From Lactobacillaceae bacterium (GTDB lineage Bacteria; Pseudomonadota; Alphaproteobacteria; RF32; CAG-239), in assembly GCA_031271345.1 (NCBI GenBank), contig JAISVX010000001.1:1-64000 (forward strand): a DNA stretch of 64,000 nt, in the 5' to 3' direction. Every line of letters begins with the position of its first letter. Position 1 is the first letter of the stretch. A model generated the notes under the pieces. The model was given only the letters and a program-made list of their open reading frames with translations, did no database searches and had not been told where the DNA came from. This document shows, in pieces, positions 61,981 to 64,000 of the stretch. A program made the position numbers and the translations under genes.

Positions 61981-63368
61981 GCATGCAAAATTTTATAGAT
62001 GAAGAAAAAATCATAAATCTTCTGGAAAAACACAAAACATCCGATAAAAAATTTATAACCGACATACTTGCAAAGTGTCAGGATATAAATCATCAGGGCT
62101 TAAGCCTTGAAGAAACCGCGGCTCTTTTACAAAATACCGACCCTGAAACGGAACAACGGATTTTTAAGACCGCCAAAGAAATAAAAAAAAGAATCTACGG
62201 AAACAGGATAGTTCTTTTCGCGCCTTTATACGTGTCAAACGCATGCGTAAACAACTGCACGTACTGCGGGTTTAGAATTGATAATAAAAAGCTCGTCCGC
62301 AAAACCTTAAACAAAGAAGAAATAAATAAAGAAACAAAAACACTTACCGAAATGGGGCATAAACGCCTATTGATGGTTTATGGAGAGTTCGACTACGATA
62401 TGGGCTGGGTTGCCGATACTATTCAAGAAGCTTACGGCGTTAAATCGGAGCCGAGCGGAGAAATAAGAAGAATAAACGTAAACATGGCCCCTCTTTCAAT
62501 GGAAAATTTCAAAGCTATAAAAACCGCAAATATTGGAACATATCAATGTTTTCAGGAAACCTATAGTACAAAAACATATAAAGAAGTTCATCCAAGCGGA
62601 CCAAAAGCCGATTTTTCCTGGCGTTTATACGCAATGCACAGAGCTATGGAAGCTGGCATTGATGACGTCGGCATGGGCGTTTTATACGGCTTGTCAAATT
62701 ATAAGTTTGACACCTTAGGTCTTTTAATGCACTGCCAGCAGTTAGAAAAAGATATGGGCGTCGGTCCTCACACAATTTCTTTTCCAAGAATCGAAGAAGC
62801 TATGGGGTCGGAAATGTCTTATAACCCGCCGCATAAAATTAGCGATAACGAGCTGAGAAGAATAATCGCCATAAGCAGGCTTGCCGTTCCATATACGGGG
62901 ATGATTTTGTCAACGCGCGAAAGCGCGGAGCTTCGCAAGGAGCTTTTAGAATACGGAATCTCACAAATCTCGGCGGCATCAAGAGTTTATCCCGGGTCTT
63001 ATAACGCCGCGAAAGTTAATCAGAATGACACGCAGCAGTTTACCGTTCACGATCCACGCTCATTAGACGATGTTATTTATGATATGGTCACCACCCTTAA
63101 TTACATACCTTCTTTCTGCACAGGATGCTACCGCAAGGGCAGAACCGGCGACCATTTTATGGGCTTGGCAAAAACTAACTTTATGAGCAGCTTCTGCACT
63201 CCAAACGGCATACTGACCTTTGCCGAATATTTAAGAGATTATGCTTCGCCTAAAACTAAAGAGGCAGGCAAAAAGCTTATCGACAAGCTCATGAAAGACG
63301 GCAGAAACAAACTATTTGAAGACAGCTTATGCAAAGTTCAAACAGGGGAAAGCGATGTTTACTTATAA
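61977..63368 (+). CDS. hydG: [FeFe]-hydrogenase maturase HydG
   Basis: A 463-residue radical-SAM tyrosine lyase that makes CO and cyanide for the hydrogenase H-cluster. The SAM cluster motif C-V-N-N-C-T-Y-C (C90, C94, C97; CX3CX2C) is present. The C-terminal C-T-G-C followed by Cys after 22 residues (CX2CX22C, about 381-407) binds the second cluster and separates HydG from ThiH. It overlaps hydE by 14 bases. Confidence 0.95.
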   Translation: MSMQNFIDEEKIINLLEKHKTSDKKFITDILAKCQDINHQGLSLEETAALLQNTDPETEQRIFKTAKEIKKRIYGNRIVLFAPLYVSNACVNNCTYCGFRIDNKKLVRKTLNKEEINKETKTLTEMGHKRLLMVYGEFDYDMGWVADTIQEAYGVKSEPSGEIRRINVNMAPLSMENFKAIKTANIGTYQCFQETYSTKTYKEVHPSGPKADFSWRLYAMHRAMEAGIDDVGMGVLYGLSNYKFDTLGLLMHCQQLEKDMGVGPHTISFPRIEEAMGSEMSYNPPHKISDNELRRIIAISRLAVPYTGMILSTRESAELRKELLEYGISQISAASRVYPGSYNAAKVNQNDTQQFTVHDPRSLDDVIYDMVTTLNYIPSFCTGCYRKGRTGDHFMGLAKTNFMSSFCTPNGILTFAEYLRDYASPKTKEAGKKLIDKLMKDGRNKLFEDSLCKVQTGESDVYL

Positions 63369-64000
63369 AGAAACCGTCGATTTGCTAAACGGCGCCGACG
63401 ATGTCTGGCTTTACCAGACCGCCAACCAGAAAAAAGAAGAGGCGTATGGGAAAGAAGTATATCTGCGAGCTATCATTGAGCCATGGAATTTATGCAAAAA
63501 CAGCTGCCTTTACTGCGGACTGAGAAGAGAAAACACATCACTGACAAGATTTGCGCTTGATTTTGACGATATATATCAGGCCGGTCTCGGCATTGTCGAA
63601 CATGGAATCACCAGCTTGGTCCTGCAGGCGGGAGAGATTATAGACAACGACAAAGTAAAACTCGTCACGCGTTTAATTAAAGAACTAAAAAAAGCGACGC
63701 ATGCCGATATAACTTTGTCTTTCGGCGAACATCCAGATTATGTTTACGAAGAGTGGAAAGATGCCGGCGCTGACAGGTATCTGTTAAAAATTGAAACTCT
63801 TAACGAAACGGTTTTCAAAAATGCCAGACCAGGAAGTTCAATGCCGCGTAGAATTGACAGAATAAAAAAACTTATCGAGCTTGGTTATCAGGCAGGTTCC
63901 GGATTTATTGCGGGAATGCCCGGCTATACGAATGAAATGCTGGCACAGGACATCTTAAAACTAAAAGATATGGGCATACACATGTTTTCGCTGTCGCCTT
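63355..64000 (+). CDS. hydE: [FeFe]-hydrogenase maturase HydE (partial, cut by window end)
   Basis: The first 215 codons of a radical-SAM protein. C-K-N-S-C-L-Y-C-G-L-R (CX3CX2C then GLR) is followed by G-I-T-S-L-V-L-Q-A-G-E and L-K-I-E-T-L-N, the HydE pattern. Start ATG 63355 lies inside hydG with AGGGG ahead. HydE makes the dithiolate-bridge precursor of the H-cluster. The frame is open to the last base. Confidence 0.92.
   Translation, partial: MFTYKETVDLLNGADDVWLYQTANQKKEEAYGKEVYLRAIIEPWNLCKNSCLYCGLRRENTSLTRFALDFDDIYQAGLGIVEHGITSLVLQAGEIIDNDKVKLVTRLIKELKKATHADITLSFGEHPDYVYEEWKDAGADRYLLKIETLNETVFKNARPGSSMPRRIDRIKKLIELGYQAGSGFIAGMPGYTNEMLAQDILKLKDMGIHMFSLSP

Noticed and set aside
61977-63368. 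Thiamine biosynthesis protein ThiH
   Set aside because: The C-terminal CX2CX22C motif and adjacent hydE identify HydG.

Overview
The window looks chromosomal and comes from an anaerobic, fermentative Gram-negative bacterium, most likely a gut- or host-associated alphaproteobacterium. This taxonomic reading is an inference. It rests on a VirB-type secretion locus with a rickettsial-style tandem of VirB6 proteins, moderately AT-rich DNA, Shine-Dalgarno-led genes, and HydG/HydE, the [FeFe]-hydrogenase maturases. No rRNA, tRNA, relaxase, integrase or transposase was recognised.

Layout. 269-1379: a degenerate alpha/beta hydrolase and a small membrane protein. 1604-10772 (+): four tandem VirB6-like genes, the last fused to an M23 peptidoglycan peptidase. 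10914-11879 (+): a double-HTH regulator. 12070-17148 (+): a giant acidic repeat protein, a small soluble protein, a secretin-like lipoprotein and a single-pass membrane protein. 17179-43396 (-): a long VirB operon that reads, in transcription order, virB2a-virB2b-virB2c-[foreign gene]-virB3-virB4-four exported helical proteins-virB8a-virB7-virB8b-[virB8 remnant]-virB9-virB10N-virB10C-virB11. This is the classical virB2-to-virB11 order; the four helical proteins fill the virB5/virB6 slot and the VirB6 set lies at the far end of the locus.

43761-55605 (+): a type IVb pilus cluster of the R64 thin-pilus kind: an OmpA-domain protein, a TcpQ/PilL-like lipoprotein, secretin PilN, PilO, PilP, ATPase PilQ, PilR, a pilin-like protein without a prepilin leader, the major prepilin and a PilT-like ATPase. 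55691-56642 (-): xanthine phosphoribosyltransferase and a TlpA-like thioredoxin. 56742-59778 (+): a tiny lipoprotein, then a vWA-PP2C-kinase signalling triad. 59866-64000 (+): a nitronate-monooxygenase-like flavoprotein, an unknown membrane protein, hydG and the start of hydE, cut by the window edge.

How it fits together. The VirB parts supply pilin, ATPases, inner-membrane channel and outer-membrane core of a type IV secretion machine; the type IVb pilus next door could give surface contact, as the thin pilus does for IncI1 plasmid conjugation. The machine is unusual: VirB10 is divided between two genes that both carry very long arrays of 17-residue repeats, VirB9 ends in a SPOR-like domain, a VirB6 carries the only recognised peptidoglycan hydrolase, and VirB2 and VirB8 are multiplied. 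No VirD4 coupling protein or substrate was recognised here, so whether it moves DNA or proteins cannot be told from this window.
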